Part shown: piece after piece, positions 37,373 through 48,232 of the stretch
Layout of the letters: each line of letters starts with the position of its first letter
Position numbering within the stretch: the stretch's first letter is position 1
From: DASQDN01 sp963825845
GTDB lineage: Bacteria > Acidobacteriota > Terriglobia > Bryobacterales > Bryobacteraceae
Assembly (NCBI GenBank): GCA_963825845.1
Contig: CAWGVL010000048.1
Span: forward strand, 62,001 to 126,000
Direction of reading: 5' to 3'
DNA length: 64,000 nucleotides
Translations under genes and position numbers: made by a program
Notes under the pieces: generated by a model
Seen by the model: only the letters and a program-made list of their open reading frames with translations
Told to the model about the DNA's origin: nothing
Databases searched by the model: none

Positions 37373-38404
37373 ATGCCAATGGTTTCGATGCGGCAGCTTC
37401 TGGATGAGGCTGCGAAAGGCGGCTACGGCGTCGGCGCTTTCAACGTAAATAACATGGAGCAGATCCAGGCGATCATGGAAGCTGCGCGTGAGACGCAAGT
37501 CACCGGTAATCGTGCAGGCGAGCCGCGGCGCTCGCTCTTACACGAATGACCGGTTTCTTGTATCACCTGATGCTGGCCGCCACGGAACTCTATCCCGAAA
37601 TTCCGATTGCGCTGCACCAGGATCACGGCAACAGCCCCGAGACCTGCAAGTCGGCGATCGAGATGGGCTTCACCAGCGTCATGATGGACGGCTCACTTAT
37701 GTCCGACGGCAAGACACCCGCGGACTTCGAGTACAACGTTCGCGTTACCCGGGAAGTCGTGGAAATGGCGCATGACCGCGGCGTCACCGTGGAAGGCGAA
37801 CTTGGCACTCCTCGGCGGCATTGAGAGATGGCCACGGCGCTGATGTCGATGCGCTGTCCACCTGACCGATCCCGACCAGGCCGTCGAGTTCGTCGAGCGT
37901 ACCGGAATCGATGCGCTTGCAGTCGCGATCGGCACCAGCCACGGCGCATATAAGTTCACGAAGAAGCCGACCGGCGAAGTGCTGGTGATGGAGCGGATCG
38001 AGGAGATCCACCGCAAGCTGCCGAACACGCACCTCGTGATGCACGGATCTCGAGCGTTCCACAGGAGTTGCAGGACGTCATCAACAAGTACGGCGGCAAG
38101 ATCAAGCAGACGTTCGGCGTTCCGGTGGAAGAGATCCAGCGCGGCATCAAGCACGGCGTGCGCAAGATCAACGTCGATACGGACAACCGCATGGCGATGA
38201 CTGGCGCGATTCGCAAGGTGCTCGCCGAGAAGCCCGAAGAGTTCGATCTCCGCGCCTATATGAAGCCTGCGCGCGAAGCGATGAAGGAAGTGGTGAAGGC
38301 GCGCATGATCGCGTTCGGTCAGGCCGGCCACGCCGGCGGATTACAAGCCGATTCCGCTCGAAGAAATGGCGCGGCGTTACAAGGAAACACCCGTCACCGT
38401 TTAA
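37373..38404 (+). pseudogene. fba: Class II fructose-bisphosphate aldolase, several frameshifts
   Basis: The product splits fructose-1,6-bisphosphate in glycolysis using zinc. Starting after AGGGAGG at the ATG 37373, it reads YGVGAFNVNNMEQIQAIMEAA. Then come SRGARSYTNDRFL, ALHQDHGNSPETCKSAIEMGFTSVMMDGS (first Zn-binding His), VDALAVAIGTSHGAYKF, and ITQTF/VRKINVDTDNRMAMTGAIRK. At least seven single-base indels interrupt it, near 37500, 37552, 37810, 37830, 37860, 38050 and 38338. The amino acids between are almost invariant for the family, so real decay is unlikely. A glycolytic enzyme this conserved argues for sequence error. Confidence 0.85.
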
Positions 38405-38420
38405 TTTCCGTTCCTAGGAA

Positions 38421-38451
38421 AGGCCGGAATGCCCGCATAAGCTTCCGGCCT
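38421..38451. terminator. Hairpin between convergent genes
   Basis: A perfect 9-bp stem, AGGCCGGAA (38421-38429) with TTCCGGCCT (38443-38451), encloses a 13-base loop directly between the aldolase stop and the end of the minus-strand DinB gene. There is no long T run on either side, so a bidirectional terminator is plausible but not proven. Confidence 0.5.
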
Positions 38452-38453
38452 GT

Positions 38454-38952
38454 TCAAGCCTTGACAATCTTGGCGGTGACGATCGCCTCGCCCACATGTC
38501 TCTGAGTATGTTCCGAGATGTGCACCAGCAACACTCCAAGCGGCACGGGTACCTTCTTACGCCCGATCTCTCGAATATCTGCAAGAGTACTCGGGTCGAT
38601 GCCTCTCACCATCTCAGCCGCATGAGCGAGTTTCCCGTCGAATAGCGCAAACAAGTCATCACGACTTTGACCTTGGCTCTCCTGCTCGGAGCGCAGCTCT
38701 TTCAATTGCGTTTCAGTCCAATGATCCGTTGTTCGCGTACGTGATCAACCGATCCACGCTTCCCGCGATGTGACGAATGTGAAATCCTACCGGCGCGACG
38801 TCTCCCACCTTGCGCCACATCTGCTCATCTGAAAACCCGCGGGTCCACTGGTCCAAGTCTTGGCGTGCGTGTTGAAAGCAATACGAGCAGCGCGGCTAGT
38901 ACAGGGTGAGTTCCTGTGATAGTACCTGATAGCCATGGTTCCATAGAACCAT
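38454..38952 (-). pseudogene. DinB-family protein, frameshifted
   Basis: Read on the minus strand from an ATG at 38952, the frames join to one cytoplasmic DinB-like four-helix protein. Its pieces are VLSQELTPVLAALLV, then QHARQDLDQWTRGFSDEQMWRK, VAPVGFHIRHIAGSVDRLITYANNGSL, and KELRSEQESQGQSRDDLFALFDGKLAHAAEM with LLVHISEHTQRHVGEAI. The metal-ligand histidines are HIRHIAG and SEHTQRHVGE. Breaks lie near 38900-38880 and 38717 (one extra base before ACGCAATTG). Family function is unknown; some members are bacillithiol or mycothiol transferases. Confidence 0.65.
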
Positions 38953-39023
38953 TTTGGAGCACTCTCTTATCTGTGCTACAGTCGGCGAAGAACCGTTTTG
39001 CTTCGTTGCTAAGGGAGTCGACT

Positions 39024-42000
39024 ATGTTCAGTCGTAGTTTATACTGCAGTCATTGTCTTGATTGCACTACTTACTGTCCAATCTATATTCGGACAAACCA
39101 CTTCACAAATCAACGGAACAGTGTCTGATAAAACTGGAGCAGTAGTCTCCGGCGCCACTGTCCGAGTCACAAACGTCGAAACAGATGTCACACGAGAAGC
39201 GACCACCGACGCATCGGGCAGCTACTCACTGCCTTTGCTACCTGCCAGGACGTTATCGCGTAAACATCCAGAGAGAGGGCTTCCGGCCGGTCGTCAAGAG
39301 AACGTCACACTCGAGGTCAATCAGGTAGCGCGCCTGACTTCTCGCTTGAACTCGGCGCCGTCACTGAATATGTTCAAGTCACCTCTGCCGCGCCTCTGAT
39401 CGAATCCGACACATCAGCCATCGGCCAGGTCATCGAGAACAAGCAGATCACCGAGTTGCCGTTGAATGGACGAAACTTTGTTCAGCTCGCAACGCTTGGA
39501 CCGGGTGTAACCGGTGTCGGATTCAGCGCTGCCGGAACCATCATGAGCGGTACTCGCCCCGACGATTCGCGCCCCGGTTCGGAATTGTTTTCAAACGGCA
39601 ATCGCGAGGGCTCTAACAACTTTCTGTATGACGGCATCGACAACAACGAGCGTCTGACACTATCGATCACGCTGCGGCCGAGCGTCGAAGCCGTTCGCGA
39701 GTTCAAGATCCAAACCAACATGTTCGCCGCTGAGCAAGGACGTAATGCCGGCGCAACCGTCAACGTTATCACTAAGAACGGGACCAACGAGTTCCATGGC
39801 AGCGCGTATGAATTCCTTCGTAACGATAAGTTCGATGCGAGAGAATTCTTCGCTCCTGCCGGTCAGGCGAAACCGGCTTACCGTCAGAACCAGTTTGGCG
39901 CGAGCCTCGGCGGCCCCATTATCAAGAACAAGGTGTTCTTCTTCACGAACTACGAAGGATTCACCAAGCGCCGTGAAAACGTTTCGGTCAACACCGTTCC
40001 TACGGAAGCAATGCGCCGCGGTGATTTCAGCGCTGTTCGCGACATCTACGATCCGTTCTCCGTACGGCGGACCCGGCCAACCCCGGCCGCTATATCCGTG
40101 ACGCATTTCCCAACCGTCAGATCCCGCAGAACCGCTGGGATCCTGTTGCTGTGAAACTCATCAACGCTTATCCGCTGCCGCAGCGTCCCGGCTTGGTCAA
40201 CAACCACACCAGCATTCTCAAAGAGAAGCAGATGTGGAACCAGGGCGACGGTCGCGGTGACTGGAACGTTTCGGAGAAGGATTTCGTGTTCGGCCGCTAC
40301 TCGCGTCAGGACACGACGACGACGAAACCGTCAACGTTCCCGAACGTTTCCTTGCCCGGTTTGGATCAGCCGGTCGGTCTCGGCAACGAAGGCACCTTCG
40401 CCGGTGATTCCGCGCTGGTGGCGCATCACGCCGTTCTGAGCTGGACGCGCACGATCACACCGACATTCCTGATGGACGCCAAGATGGGCTTCAATCGCTT
40501 CAACCTCGACTATCGTCAGGAAGGCGCCGTGGAAGGAGCTCGTCTCGGCGAGAAGCTCGGTGTTCCGAATGCCAATCAGGGCCCGCAGGCCAACGGCATC
40601 CCGATTACGGGTATGTCAGGGTATCAGGGGATCGGGCAGACGCGATCGCTTCCTATTCTTCGCGTGGAGAACACGTATCACCCCACCGTTACGTTTACGA
40701 ACCTTCGCGGTCGTCACACCTTCAAGTACGGCTTAGATTTACGGCGCCGCCAGTTGAGCCAGTTCCAGACCAACCGTGGCAGCGGCCGGTTCAACTTCGA
40801 TCCGACGTTCACGACCAATCCGCAAACCACCGCTAACACCGGCGACACCATGGCGAGTTTCCTTCTGGGGACGCCGGCGCTTATCGAGCAGGACTTCCTG
40901 CTTGTGTTCCCCGGCATCCGTGGAACCGAGTGGGGCGGATTCTTCCAGGACGACTGGCGCGTATCCGACAAGCTGACCCTCAACCTGGGCATTCGATACG
41001 AGTACGACACGCCATACACAGAAGTAGCGAATCGCTGGACGAACTTCGACATCAACACCGGCAAGCTTCTGATCGCGGGCTTCAACACGGATGCTCGCGC
41101 AGGGGTCACACCGGACAAGAATAACTGGGCCCCCCGGTTCGGGTTCGCCTACAAAGCGACTTCGAGCACGGTAGTTCGTGGTGGATTCGGCGTGTATTAC
41201 AACACTCAAGGCAGCGAATCGGTGTCGCTGCGTATGCACCGGCAGACGCCATTCGGTCCGATACAGACGGAAACCATCGACCAGTTCTCCAACACGCCGA
41301 GAACGATGTCGCAAGGCTTCCGGCCTCTGCAAAATCTTGATCCTGCGGTCGTGACAGCCAACCCGACGGGAAGTTTCCTCGCGGTCGATCCCAATTTCAA
41401 GAACGGCTACGTCATGCAATACAACCTGCAGATCCAGCAGGAACTACCGTGGCAGTTGGTCGCGAAGGTCGGTTACGTCGGCAACTTGGGCCGCCAGTTG
41501 GACTACACATATAACGCGAACCAGCCGGACCCCGGCCCGGGAACACCGGCGTCTCGGCGGCCGCTGCGATTCGTTGCTCCGAACGTGGTCGATGCGACCT
41601 ACATGACGAGCGATGGCCGTTCGGCATATCACTCGCTGCAGGCGACCATGGAGAAGCGCTTCTCCTCCGGTCTGAGCTTTCTTACCGCATACACTTGGGC
41701 GCACTCGATCGACAACGTCCCGAATGCGTTCGGGGGCGCGGCAAACGGTCCCTTCCCGCAGGACATCCGATACCGTAACAACGACCGGGGCGACAGCGGG
41801 TTCGACATCCGGCACCGCTTCACCCACAGCATGAACTACGAGCTACCGTTCGGCCGGGGTAAACACTTCAGCATCGAAAACGGCGTTCTGAACGCGATCG
41901 CGGGTGACTGGCAGACCAACACGATCTTCACCTGGCAGACTGGATTGCCATACACGCCGACTCTGAATACGAGCGTCTCGAACGCCGGTGGCAGCCGTCC

Positions 42001-42352
42001 TAATCGCCTGAAGAGCGGCGAGATCGACGATCCGACCATCAACAAGTGGTTCGACACGAGTCTCGGCACGGCGGACGCGGCCTGGGGCGTTCCGGCGCAA
42101 TTCACCTACGGCAACGCAGGACGCAACATTCTCCGTGGACCCGGACGCGTGAACCTCGACCTCTCGATCTTCAAGAACTTCAAATTCACGGAGGGTACGA
42201 ACCTGCAGTTCCGTGTCGAGTCGTTCAACTTGACGAATACTCCGCAGTTCGGCTTGCCGAACTCTGCAGTCGGTTCGCCCGCTGCAGGAACCATCACCAG
42301 CCTGGTAGGCAACCCGCGCCAAGTCCAATTCGCGCTGCGGTTCGCTTTCTAG
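39024..42352 (+). pseudogene. Oar-like TonB-dependent receptor, about five indels
   Basis: From the ATG at 39024 (AAGGGAG upstream) the signal peptide is MFSRSLY...AVIVLIALLTVQSIFGQ, after one indel near 39044. The carboxypeptidase-regulatory-like domain is SQINGTVSDKTGAVVSGATV. Compensating indels at about 39247 and 39297, one at 39337, and one near 40066 separate it from the plug and barrel (ITELPLNGRNFVQL, FLYDGIDNNERL, FFFTNYEGF, GGFFQDDWRVSDKLTLNLGIRYEYD, ending LRFAF). The main barrel from 40151 is intact. As in the other split genes, the residues flanking the breaks are well conserved. Ligand unknown. Confidence 0.8.
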
Positions 42353-43872
42353 TTCCCGGCAGCCGCGGGCAGGGTGAACTTAAACGTTGCGCCCTGCCCC
42401 GGCTCCGATTCCACCCAAATCCGCCCGCCGTGTCGCTCCACGATCTTCCTACAGATTGCCAAGCCAAGCCCGGTACCTTGCACTTCGGCTCCGTGTAGCC
42501 GTTTGAACAGACCGAAGACTCTCTCGTGATAGCGCGGATCGATACCCGCACCATTATCTTTTAATGACACTTCGACTTCCCTGTCCAATACAGCAGCCGT
42601 AATCTCCACTAGTGGATCGGGCCTCGCCGCGTACTTGACTGCGTTGCTGAGCAGGTTCTGGAGCAACTGCACGACCTGAACCTCATCGCCAACAACCTCC
42701 GGCAAATCCGCCGACCGGATGATCGCATGCGCGTCCTTGATAGTCGCCTGCATGTTTGAGACCGCCCAATCGACGGCCGAGTTCAGCGATACGCGGCTAA
42801 AAGCTCGCTGTTCAGCGTTCACAACCCTCGCGTAAGTGAGCAGATCCCGCACAAGCGAGTCCATCCGTTTGGCGCTGGTCTGGATGAACTCGAGCGCCTG
42901 CGCCCCCTGCTCATCCAAATTGTTCCTGTATCGTGTCTGCAAGAGCTGCGAGAAAGCAATCAGCGTTCTGATAGGCTCGCGCAGATCGTGACTCGTCACC
43001 CAGGCGAACTGTTGCAGATCGGCATTCGATCGCGCCAACTCAGCAGCTTGAGCGGCCAATGCTTCCTCGGCCTGACGGCGGTACGTGATCTCCTCGACTA
43101 ACGAGATCGTGTTTATCGGGTTGCTCTCTTCATCACGAACCACCGATGCGCTAAGCCTCACCCAGATAGGGTCTCCGGTTTTTCGTATGTAGCGCTTTTC
43201 CGTGGTGATGAAGGGAAGCTCCCCTGTCACGAGTTGCTTATGAAGTTGCTCCGATCGCTCCTGCTCATCAGGATGCGTGATATCAGCGAACGACAGTCGT
43301 ACGAGTTCATCCGGAGAATATCCGGTGATGTCCGCGAGCGCGGAGTTCACTTCCAGGAACTTCCCTTCGTGCGAGATCATTGCCATGCCAACGGCGGCAT
43401 GTTCGAAGCAGGACCGAAAGCGGCGTTCACTCGCGTGAAGCGCCTCGATGCGGTCACGGAGTTCGTATTGTCTCTGCCGTGACCGCAACCCTGCACGAAC
43501 CGCCGTGATCAATGTGACAAATCGGATGGGTCGCTCCAGCAGCGTTACGTGACCAAGCTTCTCAATGAGCGCGACATGAGACAGCGATAACTCCGTTGAT
43601 CGTCCGCCCGTTGTAAGAATTACAAACGGCAGGTCGGACCAAGACGGCTGGTCCTCGAGGACCGGCCGAATGCATTCGATGGCATGAGGGGTGAGAGCTT
43701 CTTCGCCTACGATGGTGACGGCAGCTCCATCCCGTATACATGAACAGAGTTCCTCGATACCGCTACACGCTCGCGCATCCAGGCCAGATCTGATCAGGGC
43801 ATCCGAAGCTAACTGAGCGTCACGGCCGACCGGAGCCAGCACGAGCACTCGCGTGTCATTCTGCGCTGTCAT
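42349..43872 (-). CDS. PAS-domain sensor histidine kinase
   Basis: The 507-residue kinase has an N-terminal receiver-like domain (1-125, without an obvious phospho-acceptor Asp context), a PAS domain (about 148-262, FEHAAVGMAMISHEGKFLEVNSALADITGYS), a short coiled segment, HisKA with His295 in SHDLREPIRT, and HATPase_c (NLLSNAVKYA, DNGAGIDP, GTGLGLAICRKIVERHGG). It lacks membrane helices, so it senses a cytosolic or soluble signal. Its start overlaps the end of the kaiC-like gene by 17 bases on the same strand, so it is translated from the same message. No response regulator is adjacent. Confidence 0.88.
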   Translation of the reverse strand: MTAQNDTRVLVLAPVGRDAQLASDALIRSGLDARACSGIEELCSCIRDGAAVTIVGEEALTPHAIECIRPVLEDQPSWSDLPFVILTTGGRSTELSLSHVALIEKLGHVTLLERPIRFVTLITAVRAGLRSRQRQYELRDRIEALHASERRFRSCFEHAAVGMAMISHEGKFLEVNSALADITGYSPDELVRLSFADITHPDEQERSEQLHKQLVTGELPFITTEKRYIRKTGDPIWVRLSASVVRDEESNPINTISLVEEITYRRQAEEALAAQAAELARSNADLQQFAWVTSHDLREPIRTLIAFSQLLQTRYRNNLDEQGAQALEFIQTSAKRMDSLVRDLLTYARVVNAEQRAFSRVSLNSAVDWAVSNMQATIKDAHAIIRSADLPEVVGDEVQVVQLLQNLLSNAVKYAARPDPLVEITAAVLDREVEVSLKDNGAGIDPRYHERVFGLFKRLHGAEVQGTGLGLAICRKIVERHGGRIWVESEPGQGATFKFTLPAAAGN

Positions 43873-45367
43873 CCTGGGTTGAGAACAAACTGCCCATACT
43901 GCCTACAAACTGCGGAACGCCCGTTAACACACCATGAAATTGGGTAAGTGATTTCCCGACCTGGATACCGTCCGGCGAGCAAATTTGCAACTCGCGGATG
44001 GTGCGTTCATGGTCACTGCTCCGCTTCTTGATAACCGATATGGCGCGCCTGATCTCGCCTGCGACCTCAAAAAATCGAAGCAGCACAATGGTATCGGCAA
44101 GATAGCTGAGGTCGACCGCCGTGTTGAGTTGACCCAACGGGCCCTGTTGAGCCAGGATCATGATCGTCACCACGCCCCGTTGGTTCAGGTAATTGAGGAG
44201 TTCATGCATCTGAAGGGCCAAAAACTGCTCCTGCGGCATGGCCGCAAGATACCCGTTCAAGCTGTCGATGATGACCATCTTGGCCCCGTCATCCTCTACG
44301 CTCTTCCGGACTCTCCATGCGAACTCGCCCGGCGACATCTCGGCCGGGTCAACCTGGTGAACCGTGATCTTCCCGTCATCCATCAATTCCTTCAAGGGAA
44401 GTTCCAAACCCGATGAGCGGGCAAGCAACGTTCCGAGACCTTCGTCGAAGGTGTACATCACCACCGGCTCGGCGCGACGGATTGCTGAAAGGGCGTACTT
44501 TATGGCAAGCGTAGTCTTACCGGAACCGGCGGGTCCCACGAGCAGAGATGCGCTACCGCGATCCATGCCTCCGCCCATCAGCAGGTCAAGATTCGGGACA
44601 CTCGACGAGATTACGTCTCGACTAAACTCCGTGTGATGCTGCGACGCTTGCAGCCGCGGGAAAATGTCCAGACCGCCGCGTTCAATCGCGTAGTCATGAA
44701 ATCCGTCAATGTAGCTCGATCCGCGGACCTTCGATATTTCGATCCGGCGGCGGTTCCTGCCGTATTCTCGAGGGAGACGCTGCAATGTGAGCACACCATG
44801 TACGATGCTGTGCAGTTGGTTCTCCTGAGTCTGCGATGTGCGGTCATCCAAGAAGAGAACGGTAGTCTTCTTGCCGGCGAAGTAGTGCTTCAATGCGAGC
44901 ACCTGACGACGGTATCGTCTTGGATCCTGCGCAAGCAGACGCAGTTCGGCGAGGGAATCGATGATCAGGTGTGTCGGCTGGCGTTCGGAAACCCGGTCCA
45001 GGATCGTCTTGATAGTTTCGCCGAGTTCGACCTCTTCCGGATGGAAGAAAGTGTACTGACTCTCCGGGGTAAGAGCCGCCTCGACGGGGATCATCTCGAA
45101 GATCTCTACGCTATCCAGAGACCACCCGTGAGACACGGCCATTGCACGGAGTTCATCTTGCGTTTCGGACAGCGTGATATAGAGCGCTTTGCCCCCATTC
45201 GCAACGCCATTCATGGCGAACTGGAGAGCTAAGGTTGTTTTACCCGTACCCGGGTCGCCTTCAATGAGATAGATACGATCCTTCGGGAATCCGCCATGCA
45301 GGATTGTATCGAGACCCGAGATTCCGGTGCTGATTCGTGGCAGGTATAGCGGAGCGGTATCCGTCAT
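43856..45367 (-). CDS. KaiC-like circadian-clock-type ATPase, two RecA domains
   Basis: The 503-residue protein has two tandem KaiC domains. The first Walker A is GDPGTGKTT (37-45) with acidic SETQDE where KaiC has the catalytic Glu pair. The second Walker A is GPAGSGKTT with TFDEG. The CII phospho-site region reads AVDLSYLADTIVLL, so the serine equivalent of KaiC S431 is kept but T432 is Tyr. The segment GEIRRAISVIKKRSSDHERTIREL matches the GEMSRAINVFKMRGSWHDKAIREF region. The ATG at 45367 is preferred over 45418. It leads the operon with the PAS histidine kinase. There is no kaiB or kaiA, so it is a KaiC homologue outside the cyanobacterial clock. Confidence 0.88.
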   Translation of the reverse strand: MTDTAPLYLPRISTGISGLDTILHGGFPKDRIYLIEGDPGTGKTTLALQFAMNGVANGGKALYITLSETQDELRAMAVSHGWSLDSVEIFEMIPVEAALTPESQYTFFHPEEVELGETIKTILDRVSERQPTHLIIDSLAELRLLAQDPRRYRRQVLALKHYFAGKKTTVLFLDDRTSQTQENQLHSIVHGVLTLQRLPREYGRNRRRIEISKVRGSSYIDGFHDYAIERGGLDIFPRLQASQHHTEFSRDVISSSVPNLDLLMGGGMDRGSASLLVGPAGSGKTTLAIKYALSAIRRAEPVVMYTFDEGLGTLLARSSGLELPLKELMDDGKITVHQVDPAEMSPGEFAWRVRKSVEDDGAKMVIIDSLNGYLAAMPQEQFLALQMHELLNYLNQRGVVTIMILAQQGPLGQLNTAVDLSYLADTIVLLRFFEVAGEIRRAISVIKKRSSDHERTIRELQICSPDGIQVGKSLTQFHGVLTGVPQFVGSMGSLFSTQDDSAE

Positions 45368-45439
45368 TTGTCGAACAACCAGACCTAAGTGTAACCGAGG
45401 GTCGAGGAATCGTATCATTACAGTAGACTACCCAGCGCA

Positions 45440-48232
45440 ATGCCCCATCTTTATCGTTTACTCTCCACGTTTTTGGCCTGTTTTCCCCTGTTTGCCCAGT
45501 CTACCGACTCAGCCGATTTCTTCGAGAAACGCGTTCGCCCGGTGTTCGCCTCGAAGTGCTCGGGCTGTCACAACGCCAAGACGAAGATGGGTGGTCTTGA
45601 CCTGAGTTCCGGGGATGCCTTCCACAAATCGGCAGAGGCAGGCGCCTTGATCTCGGCCGAGAAGCCGGACGAGAGCCGATTGCTCCGCCTGCTGGGATGG
45701 GAAGACAAGGTCAAGATGCCGCCGACCGGGAAGTTGCCGGCAGAAGATGTACAAGCGATCACGGAGTGGGTAAAGAACGGCGCGATCTGGCCTGGCAGTG
45801 TGGCGCCCAAGAGCGACATAAAAGGCAATTCGAGCTTTGAAGAACGGAAGAAGTTCTGGGCGTTTCAGCCGGTGAAGCCGCAGACTCCGCCGGCGGTCAA
45901 AAGCGCGGCCTGGCTGAAGTCGCCGATCGATAATTTCGTGCTGGCGAAGCTCGAAGAAAAGGGATTGGCTCCGGCAGCGCCCGCCGACAAGATGACGCTG
46001 CTTCGCCGTGTGACGTTTGACCTGACGGGGCTTCCGCCGACGGAGCAGGAGATGCGCGCGTTTGCGGCTGACTCCTCTTCCGACGCGTTTGCAAAGGTTG
46101 TGGACCGGCTGCTCGCCTCGCCGAGATACGGCGAGAAGTGGGGACGCAACTGGCTCGACGTGGCGCGCTATGCAGACTCGACCGGCAACGACGAGGATCA
46201 CCGGTATCCCCACGCCTGGCGATATCGCGATTATGTGATCGATGCGTTCAACAAGGATCTCCCGTACGACCGGTTCGTGCGCGAGCAACTCGCCGGGGAT
46301 CTTCTGCCCGCCAAAGACGGCAGCGGGATCAACCGCCAGGGAATCATTGCGACAGGCTTTCTCGCTGTAGGTCAGAAAGCGATCGCGCAGCAGGACAAGA
46401 AGAAGATGCTCTACGACGTCTACGACGAACAGATCGAGGTTGTCGGTAAGGCGTTCATGGGGCTGACCATTGCGTGCGCCCGCTGCCATGACCATAAATT
46501 CGATCCAATTCTGACGAAGGACTATTACGCCCTGACGTCGGTGTTCGCCAGCACCAGGGCTTTCGACGATTGGAAGCCGAACGTATCGAAGTTGTTGAAC
46601 ACACCGCTGGTACCGGCGCCCGTATTTGCAGCCTACAAGGCAGAGCAGGATCACATCCGAAACAAGCAGTTTGCTGCGGATGACTTGCTCCAAGTGGGCG
46701 TAGAGCGCTTTCACCATGAGCAGTCGCAGAAGCTGGCGTCGTATATGGTTGCGGCTCGTAAAGTTGCCGCCGGAGCAAGCCTGGCGGACACGGCACGCGA
46801 AGCTTCGCTCCGTGAGGACCTCGTTAAGCGGTGGGTCACTTATCTGAGTAAAGGGATTGCGAACGGTCCCGACCTGGAGCCGTGGGTCAACTTGAAGGCT
46901 GACGCAACCGCTGACCAGGTTCTCGCAGCGGCGACGCAATATCAGGAGAAGTCGCTGAAGACGCTGGCCGGATGGACCGAGCGTATCCAGAAGTGGCGCG
47001 AGAGTTACAAAAGAGCAGTGGTCGCGGCCGACATGCCGCCTCCGCAACGACCCAAGTTCGATGTGACGATGGACCGCTTCTTCAACGATGTATTCCTGGC
47101 GGGGGGTCCGTTTGCGATCGGTCGTAAGGGAGACACCGGAGAATCGCTGTTGACAGACAGTGAGCGCGCTGAATTCAAGAAGCTTCGCGACGAAGTCGCC
47201 GCATTGAAAAAGAACGCAATGCCGGAACCCGACATGGCTTGCGCCGTGCAGGAAGGCGAACCCGTCCAGCAGCGAGTGTTTGTTCGCGGCGATTACAACA
47301 GCCTCGGGGATCCCGTAGCGAAGCGATTTCCACTGGTCCTGGCCAGCGCTCATGATCCGGAGATCACGAAGGGAAGCGGGCGGTACGAGCTTGCGCAATG
47401 GTTGACGCAGCCTGAGCATCCCCTTACTGCTCGCGTGATGGCGAATCGAATCTGGTACTGGCATTTCGGCGAGGGTATCGTTCGGACACCCGACAATTTT
47501 GGTTTGATGGGCGAACGTCCTTCGCATCCGGAGCTGTTGGATTACCTGGCCAAGCAGTTCACGGACAACGGTTGGAGTGTAAAAGCGCTTCATCGCATGA
47601 TCCTTCTTTCGAACACGTATCAAATGTCCAGCGCAGTGACAGACGATCAGCAACGCATCGATCCTGAGAACAAATTGTGGTCGCGCTTCCCACGCCGCCG
47701 ATTGAACGTCGAAGAGATTCGCGATGGCATGCTCGCCATTGATGGGTCGCTGGATCTCACGATGGGCGGAACGCTGCAGAAAGGTACCGGGACGGACAGC
47801 GAGAACAGCAATGACCGACTCAGCCTGAGCCCCGAGAAACTCAAACGCCGCACAGTGTATCTGCCGCTGCGACGCGCGAATCTTCCCTCGCTGCTGAACC
47901 TGTTCGATTTCGGCGACGCCGCGACTGTGATGGGCAAGCGGCAATCCACGAACGTCGCGCCGCAGGCGCTCTTCATGATGAACAGCGGCTTCGTCTCGGA
48001 GCGCACCAGCACGATTTCATCGCAGGTGCTCAAGATCGCCGGACTTACGCCATCCCAGCGGGTAGAGCAACTTCAGATTCGCGTTCTCAGCCGGACACCA
48101 AGCCCGGACGAAGTGGACGCGGCATTGACTTACATGCAAGCCTTCCAAAAGCGAGGGCATACCGAAGGGGAAGCATGGCAGAGCTACTGCCACTCGTTGA
48201 TGGCCTCAAACGCGTTTATCTACGTTGACTGA
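45440..48232 (+). CDS. Cytochrome-c/DUF1549/DUF1553 protein
   Basis: The 930-residue secreted protein has a signal peptide (ending LFAQS) and an N-terminal planctomycete-type cytochrome c domain with one haem site C-S-G-C-H (residues 40-44). DUF1549 follows (SPIDNFVLAKLEEKGLAP, WLDVARYADSTGNDEDH, DLPYDRFVREQLAGDLLP). The C-terminal DUF1553 reads FGLMGERPSHPELLDYLA and LWSRFPRRRLNVEEIRDGMLA, ending in MNSGFVSER and SNAFIYVD. Such proteins come in large families in Planctomycetes and Solibacter and are thought to help degrade complex organic matter, but biochemistry is lacking. Its stop overlaps the ATG of the DUF1501 gene (TGATG). Confidence 0.88.
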   Translation: MPHLYRLLSTFLACFPLFAQSTDSADFFEKRVRPVFASKCSGCHNAKTKMGGLDLSSGDAFHKSAEAGALISAEKPDESRLLRLLGWEDKVKMPPTGKLPAEDVQAITEWVKNGAIWPGSVAPKSDIKGNSSFEERKKFWAFQPVKPQTPPAVKSAAWLKSPIDNFVLAKLEEKGLAPAAPADKMTLLRRVTFDLTGLPPTEQEMRAFAADSSSDAFAKVVDRLLASPRYGEKWGRNWLDVARYADSTGNDEDHRYPHAWRYRDYVIDAFNKDLPYDRFVREQLAGDLLPAKDGSGINRQGIIATGFLAVGQKAIAQQDKKKMLYDVYDEQIEVVGKAFMGLTIACARCHDHKFDPILTKDYYALTSVFASTRAFDDWKPNVSKLLNTPLVPAPVFAAYKAEQDHIRNKQFAADDLLQVGVERFHHEQSQKLASYMVAARKVAAGASLADTAREASLREDLVKRWVTYLSKGIANGPDLEPWVNLKADATADQVLAAATQYQEKSLKTLAGWTERIQKWRESYKRAVVAADMPPPQRPKFDVTMDRFFNDVFLAGGPFAIGRKGDTGESLLTDSERAEFKKLRDEVAALKKNAMPEPDMACAVQEGEPVQQRVFVRGDYNSLGDPVAKRFPLVLASAHDPEITKGSGRYELAQWLTQPEHPLTARVMANRIWYWHFGEGIVRTPDNFGLMGERPSHPELLDYLAKQFTDNGWSVKALHRMILLSNTYQMSSAVTDDQQRIDPENKLWSRFPRRRLNVEEIRDGMLAIDGSLDLTMGGTLQKGTGTDSENSNDRLSLSPEKLKRRTVYLPLRRANLPSLLNLFDFGDAATVMGKRQSTNVAPQALFMMNSGFVSERTSTISSQVLKIAGLTPSQRVEQLQIRVLSRTPSPDEVDAALTYMQAFQKRGHTEGEAWQSYCHSLMASNAFIYVD

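Noticed and set aside
38935..38952. Inverted repeat ATGGTTC-cata-GAACCAT
   Set aside because: It overlaps the proposed DinB start and has no T run or neighbouring regulator, so a role cannot be supported.
45509..47944. An 811-codon open frame on the minus strand
   Set aside because: It is exactly antisense to the well-supported DUF1549/DUF1553 gene and has Arg/His-rich, domain-free sequence typical of a shadow of a G+C-rich gene.
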